Assembly: GCF_004118285.1 (NCBI RefSeq) | Contig: NZ_SDHY01000005.1 | Coordinates: 1 to 64,000 of the forward strand | Direction: 5' to 3' | Source of the DNA: Aquirufa rosea | GTDB taxonomy: Bacteria > Bacteroidota > Bacteroidia > Cytophagales > Spirosomataceae | Length of the DNA stretch: 64,000 bases | Shown: piece after piece, positions 53,602-61,258 of the stretch | How positions within the stretch are numbered: the first letter of the stretch is position 1 | How the letters are laid out: the number at the start of each line of letters is the position of its first letter | Made by a program: the position numbers and the translations under genes | The notes under the pieces: generated by a model | Told to the model about the DNA's origin: nothing | Databases searched by the model: none | Seen by the model: the letters and a program-made list of their open reading frames with translations, nothing else

Positions 53602-53609
53602 TACCTTTG
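53602..53609 (+). promoter_or_regulatory. -7 element of the exonuclease gene
   Basis: TACCTTTG is a perfect -7 match and ends 24 bp before the ATG at 53634. It overlaps a TTG at 53607 that could open the frame, so that TTG is unlikely to be the start. The -33 region is weak. An opposing -7 box for the HAD gene lies 9 bp to the left. Confidence 0.5.
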
Positions 53610-53633
53610 CTAGGCCATTATGCGCATGATACT

Positions 53634-54443
53634 ATGGAACATCAATTAAAATTAACCAAGCCGCTTGCCTTTTTTGATTTAGAAACTACCGGGATACAAG
53701 TGCAAAAAGATCGAATTGTGGAGATTTCCATAGCTAAAGCGAATATAGATGGCTCGGTGGACATCAAAACACGACGCGTTAATCCCGGAATTCCTATTCC
53801 CCTAGAGGCTTCTTTGGTGCATGGAATTTATGATGAAGATGTGAAAGATGAGCCTAGTTTTAAGCAGATTGCCAAATCCATGGCACAATTCTTAGAAGGC
53901 TGCGATTTAGCAGGGTTTAATTCCAATCGTTTTGATGTTCCCATGCTAGTAGAGGAATTTTTACGAAGTGATGTAGATTTTGATACGAAAAACAGACGCT
54001 TGGTTGATGCTCAACGAATATTTCATTTAATGGAACCTCGAAACTTATCGGCGGCTTATAAGTTCTATTGTCATAAAGATTTAATTGGTGCTCATGGAGC
54101 TGAAGCGGATGTATTAGCTACCTTAGAAGTATTGAACGCCCAGGTAAAATATTATGAAAAAACGGCCATGAAGGACGCTGAAGGAAATGAATATTTCCCT
54201 ATTCAAAATGATGTAGCTGTCTTACACCAATTGAGCGCTTCCAATTCCATAGATTTTGCCAATAGGATGGTTTATAATAAGGATCAAGTAGCTGTTTTCA
54301 ATTTCGGAAAATACATGGGAAGGTCTGTGACAGACGTGTTAAAAACGGACCCTTCCTATTATGATTGGATGATGAAAGGTGATTTTCCAATGGATACTAA
54401 ACGCAAATTGACAGAAATTAAATTAAAAGGATTTCAGCGGTAG
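53634..54443 (+). CDS. DnaQ-like 3'-5' exonuclease with ExoX-type C-terminal domain
   Basis: A 269-residue DEDD exonuclease. Exo I is LAFFDLETTGIQVQKDRIVEI, Exo II is DLAGFNSNRFDVPML and Exo III is GAHGAEADVLATLEVL, giving the DEDDh type. After a linker, the C-terminal ~45 residues (VFNFGKYMGRSVTDVLKTDPSYYDWMMKGDFPMDTK) match the small domain at the end of exodeoxyribonuclease X-like proteins. It could proofread or trim DNA in repair. It is not fused to a polymerase and stands just before nuoK, 105 bp away with a separate promoter. Confidence 0.9.
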   Translation: MEHQLKLTKPLAFFDLETTGIQVQKDRIVEISIAKANIDGSVDIKTRRVNPGIPIPLEASLVHGIYDEDVKDEPSFKQIAKSMAQFLEGCDLAGFNSNRFDVPMLVEEFLRSDVDFDTKNRRLVDAQRIFHLMEPRNLSAAYKFYCHKDLIGAHGAEADVLATLEVLNAQVKYYEKTAMKDAEGNEYFPIQNDVAVLHQLSASNSIDFANRMVYNKDQVAVFNFGKYMGRSVTDVLKTDPSYYDWMMKGDFPMDTKRKLTEIKLKGFQR

Positions 54444-54456
54444 AAGCCTAATTTTA

Positions 54457-54488
54457 TTTCTGTTTTGTCAGTTTATTTCCTATTTTTG
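54457..54488 (+). promoter_or_regulatory. candidate nuoKLMN promoter
   Basis: TTTC (54457-54460) in place of TTTG, a 20-bp spacer and TATTTTTG (54481-54488), a full -7 match. The nuoK start at 54549 is 60 bp downstream. Confidence 0.5.
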
Positions 54489-54548
54489 CCCCGCGTAAAA
54501 GCACTCGATTAAATAAACAAATTGTTTATTTACAATTACAATTTTACT

Positions 54549-54878
54549 ATGCAATCCATACCCGAAATAATACGCACCATTCCTTTGACTCACTACATCA
54601 TGTTGAGCTCAGCATTGTTTTGTATTGGAATACTAGGTGTACTTACTCGCCGTAGTGCTATCATCGTATTTATGGCTATTGAATTAATGTTAAACGCGGT
54701 TAACCTTTTGCTGGCTGCTTTTTCCTCTTACTATTCGGACCCTTCAGGGCAAATTTTTGTCTTCTTTATTATGGCCGTAGCCGCAGCAGAAGTGGCTGTT
54801 GGTTTGGCGATTATCGTTATGATTTATCGCAACATTCAAAGCATCGATATTGGTGTACTTAATAAGTTAAAAAATTAA
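54549..54878 (+). CDS. nuoK: NADH-quinone oxidoreductase subunit K
   Basis: A 109-residue NuoK with three membrane helices. The conserved glutamates of the proton path are in [15 protein letters not shown] and [19 protein letters not shown]. The frame opens at 54522; [24 protein letters not shown] at 54549 is the normal start. nuoJ, usually directly upstream, is absent: an exonuclease gene precedes it and a candidate promoter lies between. It is the first of nuoK-L-M-N. Confidence 0.94.
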   Translation: MQSIPEIIRTIPLTHYIMLSSALFCIGILGVLTRRSAIIVFMAIELMLNAVNLLLAAFSSYYSDPSGQIFVFFIMAVAAAEVAVGLAIIVMIYRNIQSIDIGVLNKLKN

Positions 54879-54908
54879 TTTCCGCCCAATTTCATCGCAA
54901 AATCGACT

Positions 54909-56789
54909 ATGTCATTACTCCTATTAATTCCTCTTTTACCACTGATTGGTTTCGCCATCAATGGTTTGGCTTATCCGAAATTATCGAAATCTATCGCTGG
55001 AATCGTGGGAACTATCCCTCCATTAGTAGCATTTTTACTATCGATTCAATTATTCTTAAATTTTGACGGTCAAGCTCAGATTATTCAATTAGCCGATTGG
55101 ATCAAGGTGGCAGATTTAAGTATTCCATTTGCCTTCCAAGTGGATGCTCTATCTATCATGATGCTATTAGTCATTACCGGAGTAGGTACATTAATCCACT
55201 TGTATTCTATGGGTTACATGGCTCATGATGCGGGTTTTGGGAAATTCTTCGCCTTTTTAAACCTGTTCATTTTCTTCATGTTGATCTTGGTACTAGGTGC
55301 CAACTTCACTGTTTTATTTATTGGTTGGGAAGGGGTAGGTTTATGCTCTTACCTATTGATTGGATTCTGGAATCAGAAAAACAGCTATGGTGATGCTGCA
55401 AGAAAAGCTTTCATCATGAACCGAATAGGTGATTTAGGATTCTTAGTAGGTATATTCTTGTTGATTCAAGAATTTGGCACTACTGATTATCAAACCATTT
55501 TTTCTACCATTAAAGATGGAACTGAAGTAAGTAATGTTGGCTTGATTGCCTTCTGCCTATTCATTGGAGCTATGGGTAAATCTGCTCAAATCCCATTATT
55601 TACTTGGTTACCTGATGCAATGGCCGGTCCAACTCCAGTTTCTGCCTTGATTCACGCAGCTACGATGGTAACAGCAGGTATTTATATGGTTATCCGTGCC
55701 AACGCACTGTTTGAATTAAGTCCAGAAGTCTTACATTTTGTAGGCTGGATAGGCTTAGCTACGGCTCTTTTGGGTGCGGCCATTGGTCTATTCCAAAATG
55801 ACATTAAAAAAGTTTTGGCTTATTCTACGGTATCTCAACTAGGGTATATGTTCATGGGTCTAGGTGCATCTGCCTATACTGCTTCTTTTTTCCATGTCAT
55901 GACACATGCCTTTTTTAAGGCCTTATTATTTTTAGGGGCAGGTTCTGTGATACATGCTATGTCAGACGAACAAGACATCCGTAAAATGGGTGGGTTAAAA
56001 AGTAAAATGCCCATTACCTACCTTACTTTCCTTTTGGGAACTATAGCCATTTCGGGTATTCCGCCATTTGCAGGTTTCTTTTCTAAAGATGAAATTTTAG
56101 CGGCTTTATATCATCATGATTTTGCCATGTGGTGCTTAGCCATTTTAGGCTCAGCATTAACTTCATTTTATATGTTCCGTGTGTTTATTCTGACTTTTTG
56201 GGGTGACTTCAGAGGAACGGAAAACCAGGCACATCATTTACATGAATCGCCATGGAGCATGACTATTCCATTGATTGTACTAGCGGTATTTTCTGTGGGA
56301 GGAGGACTTATTAACTTACCCCACTTTGCTGGCGGTAATGAGTTTTTAGCACATTGGTTAGCTCCAATTATACCTGAGCCAATATCGAATGTCGAGGTGT
56401 CTTTATTGAGTTTGGAAATGTGTGCTCCTTTATTGGCGGCCTTCATTCCTGCCATCTTAGCAATTTACGTATTCGGAATTCAGAAATCGGTACCAGGAAA
56501 TGATGAATCCATCCATGGTATTCAAAAGGTTGTTTATCGCAAATTCTACATTGATGAATTATACGATACCTTATTCGTTCGCCCAATTCAAGTGCTTTCT
56601 AACTTCTTTGCCCAAGTGATTGATTTCTTGGTTATCGATTTAATTGTAGAGGGAGTTGGGAAAACAGTAAAAACGGCCTCAGATGAAATAAGAAAAGCTC
56701 AAACTGGAAATGTAGGTTATTATATCTTCATGATGGTGGTATCCATAGCACTCATCTTGGTTTTAACGCTTCGTTCCCGAATATTATAA
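54909..56789 (+). CDS. nuoL: NADH-quinone oxidoreductase subunit L
   Basis: A 626-residue antiporter-like proton-pumping subunit with about sixteen membrane helices. It has FIGWEGVGLCSYLLIGFW, MGKSAQIPLFTWLPDAMAGPTPVSALIHAATMVTAGIYMVIR and LAYSTVSQLGYMFMGLG, carrying the key Glu and Lys residues of the channel. The C-terminal part contains the long lateral helix region (VVYRKFYIDELYDTLFVRPI). nuoM follows after 22 bp. Confidence 0.96.
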   Translation: MSLLLLIPLLPLIGFAINGLAYPKLSKSIAGIVGTIPPLVAFLLSIQLFLNFDGQAQIIQLADWIKVADLSIPFAFQVDALSIMMLLVITGVGTLIHLYSMGYMAHDAGFGKFFAFLNLFIFFMLILVLGANFTVLFIGWEGVGLCSYLLIGFWNQKNSYGDAARKAFIMNRIGDLGFLVGIFLLIQEFGTTDYQTIFSTIKDGTEVSNVGLIAFCLFIGAMGKSAQIPLFTWLPDAMAGPTPVSALIHAATMVTAGIYMVIRANALFELSPEVLHFVGWIGLATALLGAAIGLFQNDIKKVLAYSTVSQLGYMFMGLGASAYTASFFHVMTHAFFKALLFLGAGSVIHAMSDEQDIRKMGGLKSKMPITYLTFLLGTIAISGIPPFAGFFSKDEILAALYHHDFAMWCLAILGSALTSFYMFRVFILTFWGDFRGTENQAHHLHESPWSMTIPLIVLAVFSVGGGLINLPHFAGGNEFLAHWLAPIIPEPISNVEVSLLSLEMCAPLLAAFIPAILAIYVFGIQKSVPGNDESIHGIQKVVYRKFYIDELYDTLFVRPIQVLSNFFAQVIDFLVIDLIVEGVGKTVKTASDEIRKAQTGNVGYYIFMMVVSIALILVLTLRSRIL

Positions 56790-56811
56790 TTCAATTTTGA
56801 AATAATAAGGT

Positions 56812-58260
56812 ATGTCTTTACTATTTATACTTTTTTTCCCATTGGTCATTGGCGCCATTCTATTGATTGCGAAGCCCAAGCAAGCTTTTGCTATTTCATT
56901 GGCTGCGTCCATCATTGAATTATTGGCAACCATTTTTGTGTTGAAAGATGCAGCAAGCGCTGAAAATGGATTGGTATTTACTAAGCCATGGATAGAAGAA
57001 GCTGGAATTTCCTTTTCACTTTGGGTAGACGGAGTCAATGGAATTTTAATTGGCTTGTGTGCGCTCTTGGTTCCATTCATTGTAGCATCTACTGCCAATA
57101 CTGATAAAGCCCAAAATTCACAGTACCAAGGTTTGATGCTAGCCATGCAAACGGCATTAATGGGTGCGTTCCTTGCTAAAGATGCTTTTTTATTTTACTT
57201 CTTTTTTGAGGCATCCTTGTTACCAATTTACTTCTTAGCAGCTATCTACGGCGGTGAAAACAAAAATGCGATAACCTTCAAGTTCTTTGTTTACACTTTG
57301 TTTGGATCTTTATTCTTATTGATCGGACTAATCTATGTTTACTTGGTTACTCCAGGAACACATTCCTCTGATATGGAAACCCTATATCAGACAGCAATTA
57401 TGTTGCCTGAGCATATACAAGGAAATCTATTCTTAGCCTTTTTCATAGCATTCGCTATTAAGATGCCTATTTTCCCTTTCCACACTTGGCAACCTGACAC
57501 CTATACGGTGTCCCCTAGTCAAGCAACCATGTTACTTTCTGGTATCATGTTAAAAATGGGTACTTATGGCCTTATTCGCTTAGTATTACCAATGTTCCCA
57601 TTGGGAATTATCACTTGGGGAAATACGGCTGTTATTCTGTCGGTCATTGGAATAATTTATGGATCTATTATCGCCATTCAGCAAAAAGATGCCAAGCGTT
57701 TGTTGGCTTATTCTTCCTTTGCTCACGTAGGATTGATGTCGGCAGGAATTTTAAGTGAAAGTGTCGAAGGAATCCAAGGCGCATTATATCAAATGCTCTC
57801 ACATGGTATCAATATCGTGGGACTTTTCTTTATCATTGAAATCATTGAAAGAAGAACCAAATCCAGGGAAATTGCCCAACTTGGAGGAATTACCCAGTTC
57901 TCTTATCTTTTAACGGTTGCCTTTATCATTCTTAGCTTAGGCTCGGTAGCGCTTCCATTAACCAATGGTTTTATTGGAGAGTTTTTACTCCTAAAAAGCG
58001 TCTTTGATTACAACATGATCATAGGTATAGTGGCAGGAATCACCATTATTTTAGGAGCCGTTTATACGCTACGCTTAATACAAAAAACCATGTTTGGTAA
58101 TTTTTCGCGTATCACGAAGGATTTTGAAGATCTAAGTGTGGCGGAGAAATGGGTATTAATTCCTCTTTGCGCATTAGTGCTTATTGGAGGTGTTTATCCT
58201 AGTTGGATTTTAAATTTTACTGAACCAGGAGTTCAGACTTTGGTTTCTTTATTAAAATAG
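56812..58260 (+). CDS. nuoM: NADH-quinone oxidoreductase subunit M
   Basis: A 482-residue antiporter-like subunit with about fourteen helices. It has FFFEASLLPIYFLAAIYGGENK (channel Glu), AFAIKMPIFPFHTWQPDTYTVSPSQATMLLSGIMLKMGTYGLIRLVLPMFP and LLAYSSFAHVGLMSAGI. Length and motifs are normal for NuoM. It lies in the nuoKLMN run, 35 bp before nuoN. Confidence 0.96.
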   Translation: MSLLFILFFPLVIGAILLIAKPKQAFAISLAASIIELLATIFVLKDAASAENGLVFTKPWIEEAGISFSLWVDGVNGILIGLCALLVPFIVASTANTDKAQNSQYQGLMLAMQTALMGAFLAKDAFLFYFFFEASLLPIYFLAAIYGGENKNAITFKFFVYTLFGSLFLLIGLIYVYLVTPGTHSSDMETLYQTAIMLPEHIQGNLFLAFFIAFAIKMPIFPFHTWQPDTYTVSPSQATMLLSGIMLKMGTYGLIRLVLPMFPLGIITWGNTAVILSVIGIIYGSIIAIQQKDAKRLLAYSSFAHVGLMSAGILSESVEGIQGALYQMLSHGINIVGLFFIIEIIERRTKSREIAQLGGITQFSYLLTVAFIILSLGSVALPLTNGFIGEFLLLKSVFDYNMIIGIVAGITIILGAVYTLRLIQKTMFGNFSRITKDFEDLSVAEKWVLIPLCALVLIGGVYPSWILNFTEPGVQTLVSLLK

Positions 58261-58295
58261 ATCCCAAAATAATATAAACAGCATCGCATACAATT

Positions 58296-59693
58296 ATGAC
58301 GGCTATCATTGCTTTATCTCTTTTTGGAATTAGTAATTTGTTTTTGGGTTTTTGGTTCCCAAGAAAAACAATACAAAACATCACACTATTATTTTTAGTG
58401 CTGAGCATGGCATTAACTGTTTCCGATTGGAATCATGAGTTACTGTGGTTTGGAAATATGTTCCGTACGACCAATACTTCCATCAATTTTAGCCTAATCA
58501 TTCAATTAGCGGCTTTTTTTGTGGTGGCTTTTTCCAAAGCATTTGGAGAAGATGATGAGCATAGCCATCCAGCAGAATACTATGCCATTATGTTATTTTC
58601 AGTGGTAGGAGCCATCTTAATGGTATCCTTTGACCACATGATTGTTTTATTTGTAGGCTTAGAAATCTTATCTGTTGCCATGTATGTCCTTACAGGAAGT
58701 GATAAACGTAATTTGAGATCGAATGAAGCCGCTATCAAATACTTCCTAATGGGTTCATTCACTACAGGTATTTTACTCTTTGGTATTACCTTAGTTTATG
58801 GCGCGACCCGTTCTTTCTACATTTCTAACATTGGAACGATCCTGACTAGTACGGCCCCTGAATCCATGCCGACCTTCTTATTTATCGGAGTGCTTTTAAT
58901 CATCGTTGGTTTGTTATTCAAAGTTTCAGCTGCTCCTTTCCATTTCTGGACTCCTGATGTGTACGAAGGAGCTCCTACCATTTTCACTATGTTTATGTCT
59001 ACCATTGTGAAAACAGCCAGTTTTGCAGCCTTATTCCATTTGGTATCTGGCATATTTGGTAGTCTCTACACCATATGGGTTCTGCCTGTTTACTTTATCA
59101 GTATGCTCACCTTGGTGGTTGGTAATATTTCCGCAGTATACCAGCAGAGTGTCAAAAGAATGCTAGCTTTTTCTAGTATTTCACATGCCGGTTACTTATT
59201 GTTAACCGTTAGCTCAAAACAACTGAGCACCACTTCCAGCATTTTATATTATTCACTTTCCTATACATTGGCTACGGTAGCTGCTTTTGCCGTATTGATT
59301 TTAGTATCTGAATACCAAAGTGCTCGAGTAGAAAAACCAGAGAATTTTAGTTCTTTCCAAGGCTTAGCTAAAAACAACCCAGGATTAGCTTTGTGTTTCA
59401 GCATTTCTTTGTTATCGCTTGCAGGAATACCACTAACTGCGGGTTTTTGGGGTAAATTCTTTATCTTCTCCGATACATTCAGCAGGAATATTATTTATCC
59501 AGTGATTCTGGCCATCCTTATGTCAGCCGTAGGTATTTATTATTACTTCAAAGGTATTATTGCCGTGTATTTTAAATCAGGTGAAATTGAAAAAATTGAA
59601 GTGCCTACTTTATATAAAGTGGCATTGTGGGCTTGTACTATCGGAACCATTATATTGGGTATTTACCCAAACTTAGTAAAAAGTGTTTTCTAA
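58296..59693 (+). CDS. nuoN: NADH-quinone oxidoreductase subunit N
   Basis: A 465-residue antiporter-like subunit. It has FVGLEILSVAMYVLTGSDKRNLRSNEAAIKYFLMGSF, LLFKVSAAPFHFWTPDVYEGAPTIFTMFMSTIVKTASF and MLAFSSISHAGYLLLTVS, the NuoN versions of the shared channel motifs. It is the last Complex I gene here; a GtrA-like gene follows after 12 bp, so the transcript may continue. Confidence 0.96.
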   Translation: MTAIIALSLFGISNLFLGFWFPRKTIQNITLLFLVLSMALTVSDWNHELLWFGNMFRTTNTSINFSLIIQLAAFFVVAFSKAFGEDDEHSHPAEYYAIMLFSVVGAILMVSFDHMIVLFVGLEILSVAMYVLTGSDKRNLRSNEAAIKYFLMGSFTTGILLFGITLVYGATRSFYISNIGTILTSTAPESMPTFLFIGVLLIIVGLLFKVSAAPFHFWTPDVYEGAPTIFTMFMSTIVKTASFAALFHLVSGIFGSLYTIWVLPVYFISMLTLVVGNISAVYQQSVKRMLAFSSISHAGYLLLTVSSKQLSTTSSILYYSLSYTLATVAAFAVLILVSEYQSARVEKPENFSSFQGLAKNNPGLALCFSISLLSLAGIPLTAGFWGKFFIFSDTFSRNIIYPVILAILMSAVGIYYYFKGIIAVYFKSGEIEKIEVPTLYKVALWACTIGTIILGIYPNLVKSVF

Positions 59694-59705
59694 TAAATCA
59701 CTATT

Positions 59706-60200
59706 TTGAGCAAACCCAACTCTAAACTATTTAATAAAAAAGACCTATTAGCCTATTTCTTGATAGCAGGAACTGGTGCATTGGTTCAACTGGTTGCGGG
59801 TGGACTCATAAAAGATTGGTTTGAGGTAACATACGAAGAGTCCATTCTTCCGGCCTATTACATCTCCTTAGTGGTTGGATTTATCTTGACAAAGCTCTTT
59901 GCTTTCAATGCTCGCCAGTCACAACAAACAAGAAGAGAAATGGTCAAATTTTTGATGGTAGCCTCTTTTTCAGGATTTGTAACCTGGTTTTTTAGTGTTA
60001 TTCCCTATCGAGCAATCAATCAATTTGCCTCTGATTTTTATTGGCATATACCTTATTCAGTAAAAAAAATCAATTTAACCCAGGTGTTAACTACCATCAA
60101 TGGCATGGGCTTTAGCTTCCTATCCAACTATGTTTTACACAAATCATTTACATTTAAAAGCAGCGGATTTTATGACCGATTCAAGGATTTAATTCGATAA
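59706..60200 (+). CDS. GtrA-like membrane protein
   Basis: A 164-residue protein with about four membrane helices, fitting the GtrA family: LLAYFLIAGTGALVQLVAGGLI at the start, YYISLVVGFILTKLFAFNARQ and the closing GMGFSFLSNYVLHKSFTFK. GtrA proteins are thought to flip or carry lipid-linked sugars. No glycosyltransferase is adjacent. The start is a TTG at 59706, the only plausible in-frame start. It follows nuoN by 12 bp and may be co-transcribed without shared function. Confidence 0.82.
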   Translation: MSKPNSKLFNKKDLLAYFLIAGTGALVQLVAGGLIKDWFEVTYEESILPAYYISLVVGFILTKLFAFNARQSQQTRREMVKFLMVASFSGFVTWFFSVIPYRAINQFASDFYWHIPYSVKKINLTQVLTTINGMGFSFLSNYVLHKSFTFKSSGFYDRFKDLIR

Positions 60201-60212
60201 TGCTTCCACTTC

Positions 60213-60248
60213 TTAATAAATACTTAAGAATTTCTTAGTATTTATTAA
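60213..60248 (+). terminator. imperfect inverted repeat after the nuo transcript
   Basis: The arms TTAATAAATACTTAAGAA (60213-60230) and TTCTTAGTATTTATTAA (60232-60248) pair with one bulged base. It is AT-only in the stem and without a clear T-run, so it may stabilise the 3' end or be a weak terminator. Confidence 0.45.
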
Positions 60249-60339
60249 TGAGAAAAGCTCGCAAATAAAGCAGCAAATGCAGTTTTTGCTATTCAAGAGA
60301 TCCAATACTTAAAAATTTCTTAAAATTTTTCATCAAACT

Positions 60340-60371
60340 ATTGGTAGATACAATTCAATCCATTAGTTTTG
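60340..60371 (+). promoter_or_regulatory. promoter of the small lipoprotein gene
   Basis: ATTG (60340-60343), a 20-bp spacer and TAGTTTTG (60364-60371). It lies 26 bp before the ATG at 60398, and shows the upstream in-frame Met at 60341 is not the start. Confidence 0.65.
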
Positions 60372-60397
60372 TAGCTCAAACCTTAAATATCAAAAAA

Positions 60398-60571
60398 ATG
60401 AAAAAAGTATTCGCTCTAGCTTTCGTTGCTGCAATGGTAACTTTGGCATCTTGTGGTGAGAAAAAAACTGAAGCTGCTGCTGATTCTGTAGCTGTTGATA
60501 CTGCTGCTGCTGCTGCTGTAGATACTGCTGCTGCTGACACTGCTGCTGCTGACACTGCTGCTAAGAAATAA
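60398..60571 (+). CDS. small low-complexity lipoprotein
   Basis: A 57-residue protein with a lipoprotein signal MKKVFALAFVAAMVTLASCG (lipobox LASC, Cys19). The mature ~38 residues are almost only Ala, Asp, Thr and Val, arranged as repeats of D-T-A-A-A (VDTAAAAAVDTAAADTAAADTAAKK). At the DNA level this is a tandem array of a 15-bp unit, GAYACTGCTGCTGCT, whose copy number could change by slippage. It has its own promoter and terminator, suggesting an abundant product. Function unknown. Confidence 0.72.
   Translation: MKKVFALAFVAAMVTLASCGEKKTEAAADSVAVDTAAAAAVDTAAADTAAADTAAKK
60495..60562 (+). repeat. GCT-rich tandem repeat inside the lipoprotein gene
   Basis: About four imperfect copies of GAYACTGCTGCTGCT, in frame, encoding DTAAA. 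Copy-number change in steps of 15 bp would lengthen or shorten the protein without a frameshift. Confidence 0.7.
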
Positions 60572-60587
60572 TTTCTAAGCAAAAGAG

Positions 60588-60621
60588 AAAAAAGTCCTTC
60601 GCCTGCGGAGGACTTTTTTTA
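60588..60621 (+). terminator. terminator after the small lipoprotein gene
   Basis: The stem AAAAAAGTCCT / AGGACTTTTTT (60588-60598, 60609-60619), extended by CG/CG inner pairs, is followed by T. The next gene starts 13 bp later. Confidence 0.88.
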
Positions 60622-60634
60622 TGCCCTATTCCCA

Positions 60635-61258
60635 ATGGTCAAAAACAGAAAAGTTCAATCCTTTTTCGATCATTTCCCTGCCAGTGTTGCCGAATACTGC
60701 TTTCAACTGTGGCAAGATCATTCCTTTGACTTTGTTATCAGCAAAGAACGTGATTCCAAATTAGGGGACTATCGCTTTTCCCCCAAAAAAGGACATCAGA
60801 TCACTGTTAACCATAATTTAAATCCTTACGCATTTTTAGTCACCTACATCCATGAAGTGGCACATTTATGTACCTACCTAAAACATAAAAATAAGGTCCT
60901 TCCCCATGGGAAAGAATGGAAAGAAGCATTCTTTGAACTTTTTGAACCCATTTTAGACCCTGAATTACTTCCAACGCCACTCGTTAAAGTTCTCAAAGAA
61001 TACCTTAAAAACCCAGGAGCCTCATCCTCCATGCATACGCCGCTAGTGGAGGTATTAAAAACCTTTGATCCAGAAAGCCAATTAATCAGTTTACACCTGG
61101 TAAAAGAGAATCAACTATTTTTTCTAAAAAACCTTCGACTAATCAAGGGGAAACTTCGAAGAACACGTTACATTTGCAAAGAACAGATTAGCGGAAAACT
61201 CTATTTAGTTGCTAAAAATGCCCAAGTTAGTCTTTTGGAAAATCCTCATGACGAGTAA
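60635..61258 (+). CDS. SprT-like zinc metalloprotein
   Basis: A 207-residue protein with the zinc-binding HEVAHL motif in VTYIHEVAHLCTYLKHKNKVLPHGKEWKEAFFEL, where the later His (PHGKEW) is the expected third ligand. This is the SprT/Spartan-like layout; a basic C-terminal segment (LIKGKLRRTRYICKEQISGKLY) replaces the usual zinc ribbon. It may be a cytoplasmic metallopeptidase, possibly DNA-linked as for Spartan, but no activity is shown. Its 3' end overlaps the porU start by 11 bp, so the two are probably translationally coupled. A terminator lies just upstream. Confidence 0.85.
   Translation: MVKNRKVQSFFDHFPASVAEYCFQLWQDHSFDFVISKERDSKLGDYRFSPKKGHQITVNHNLNPYAFLVTYIHEVAHLCTYLKHKNKVLPHGKEWKEAFFELFEPILDPELLPTPLVKVLKEYLKNPGASSSMHTPLVEVLKTFDPESQLISLHLVKENQLFFLKNLRLIKGKLRRTRYICKEQISGKLYLVAKNAQVSLLENPHDE

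Noticed and set aside
60376-60582. Minus-strand Ala/Ser-rich ORF opposite the small lipoprotein
   Set aside because: It is the complement of the GCT repeat array, which stays open in several frames; no start context or family match.
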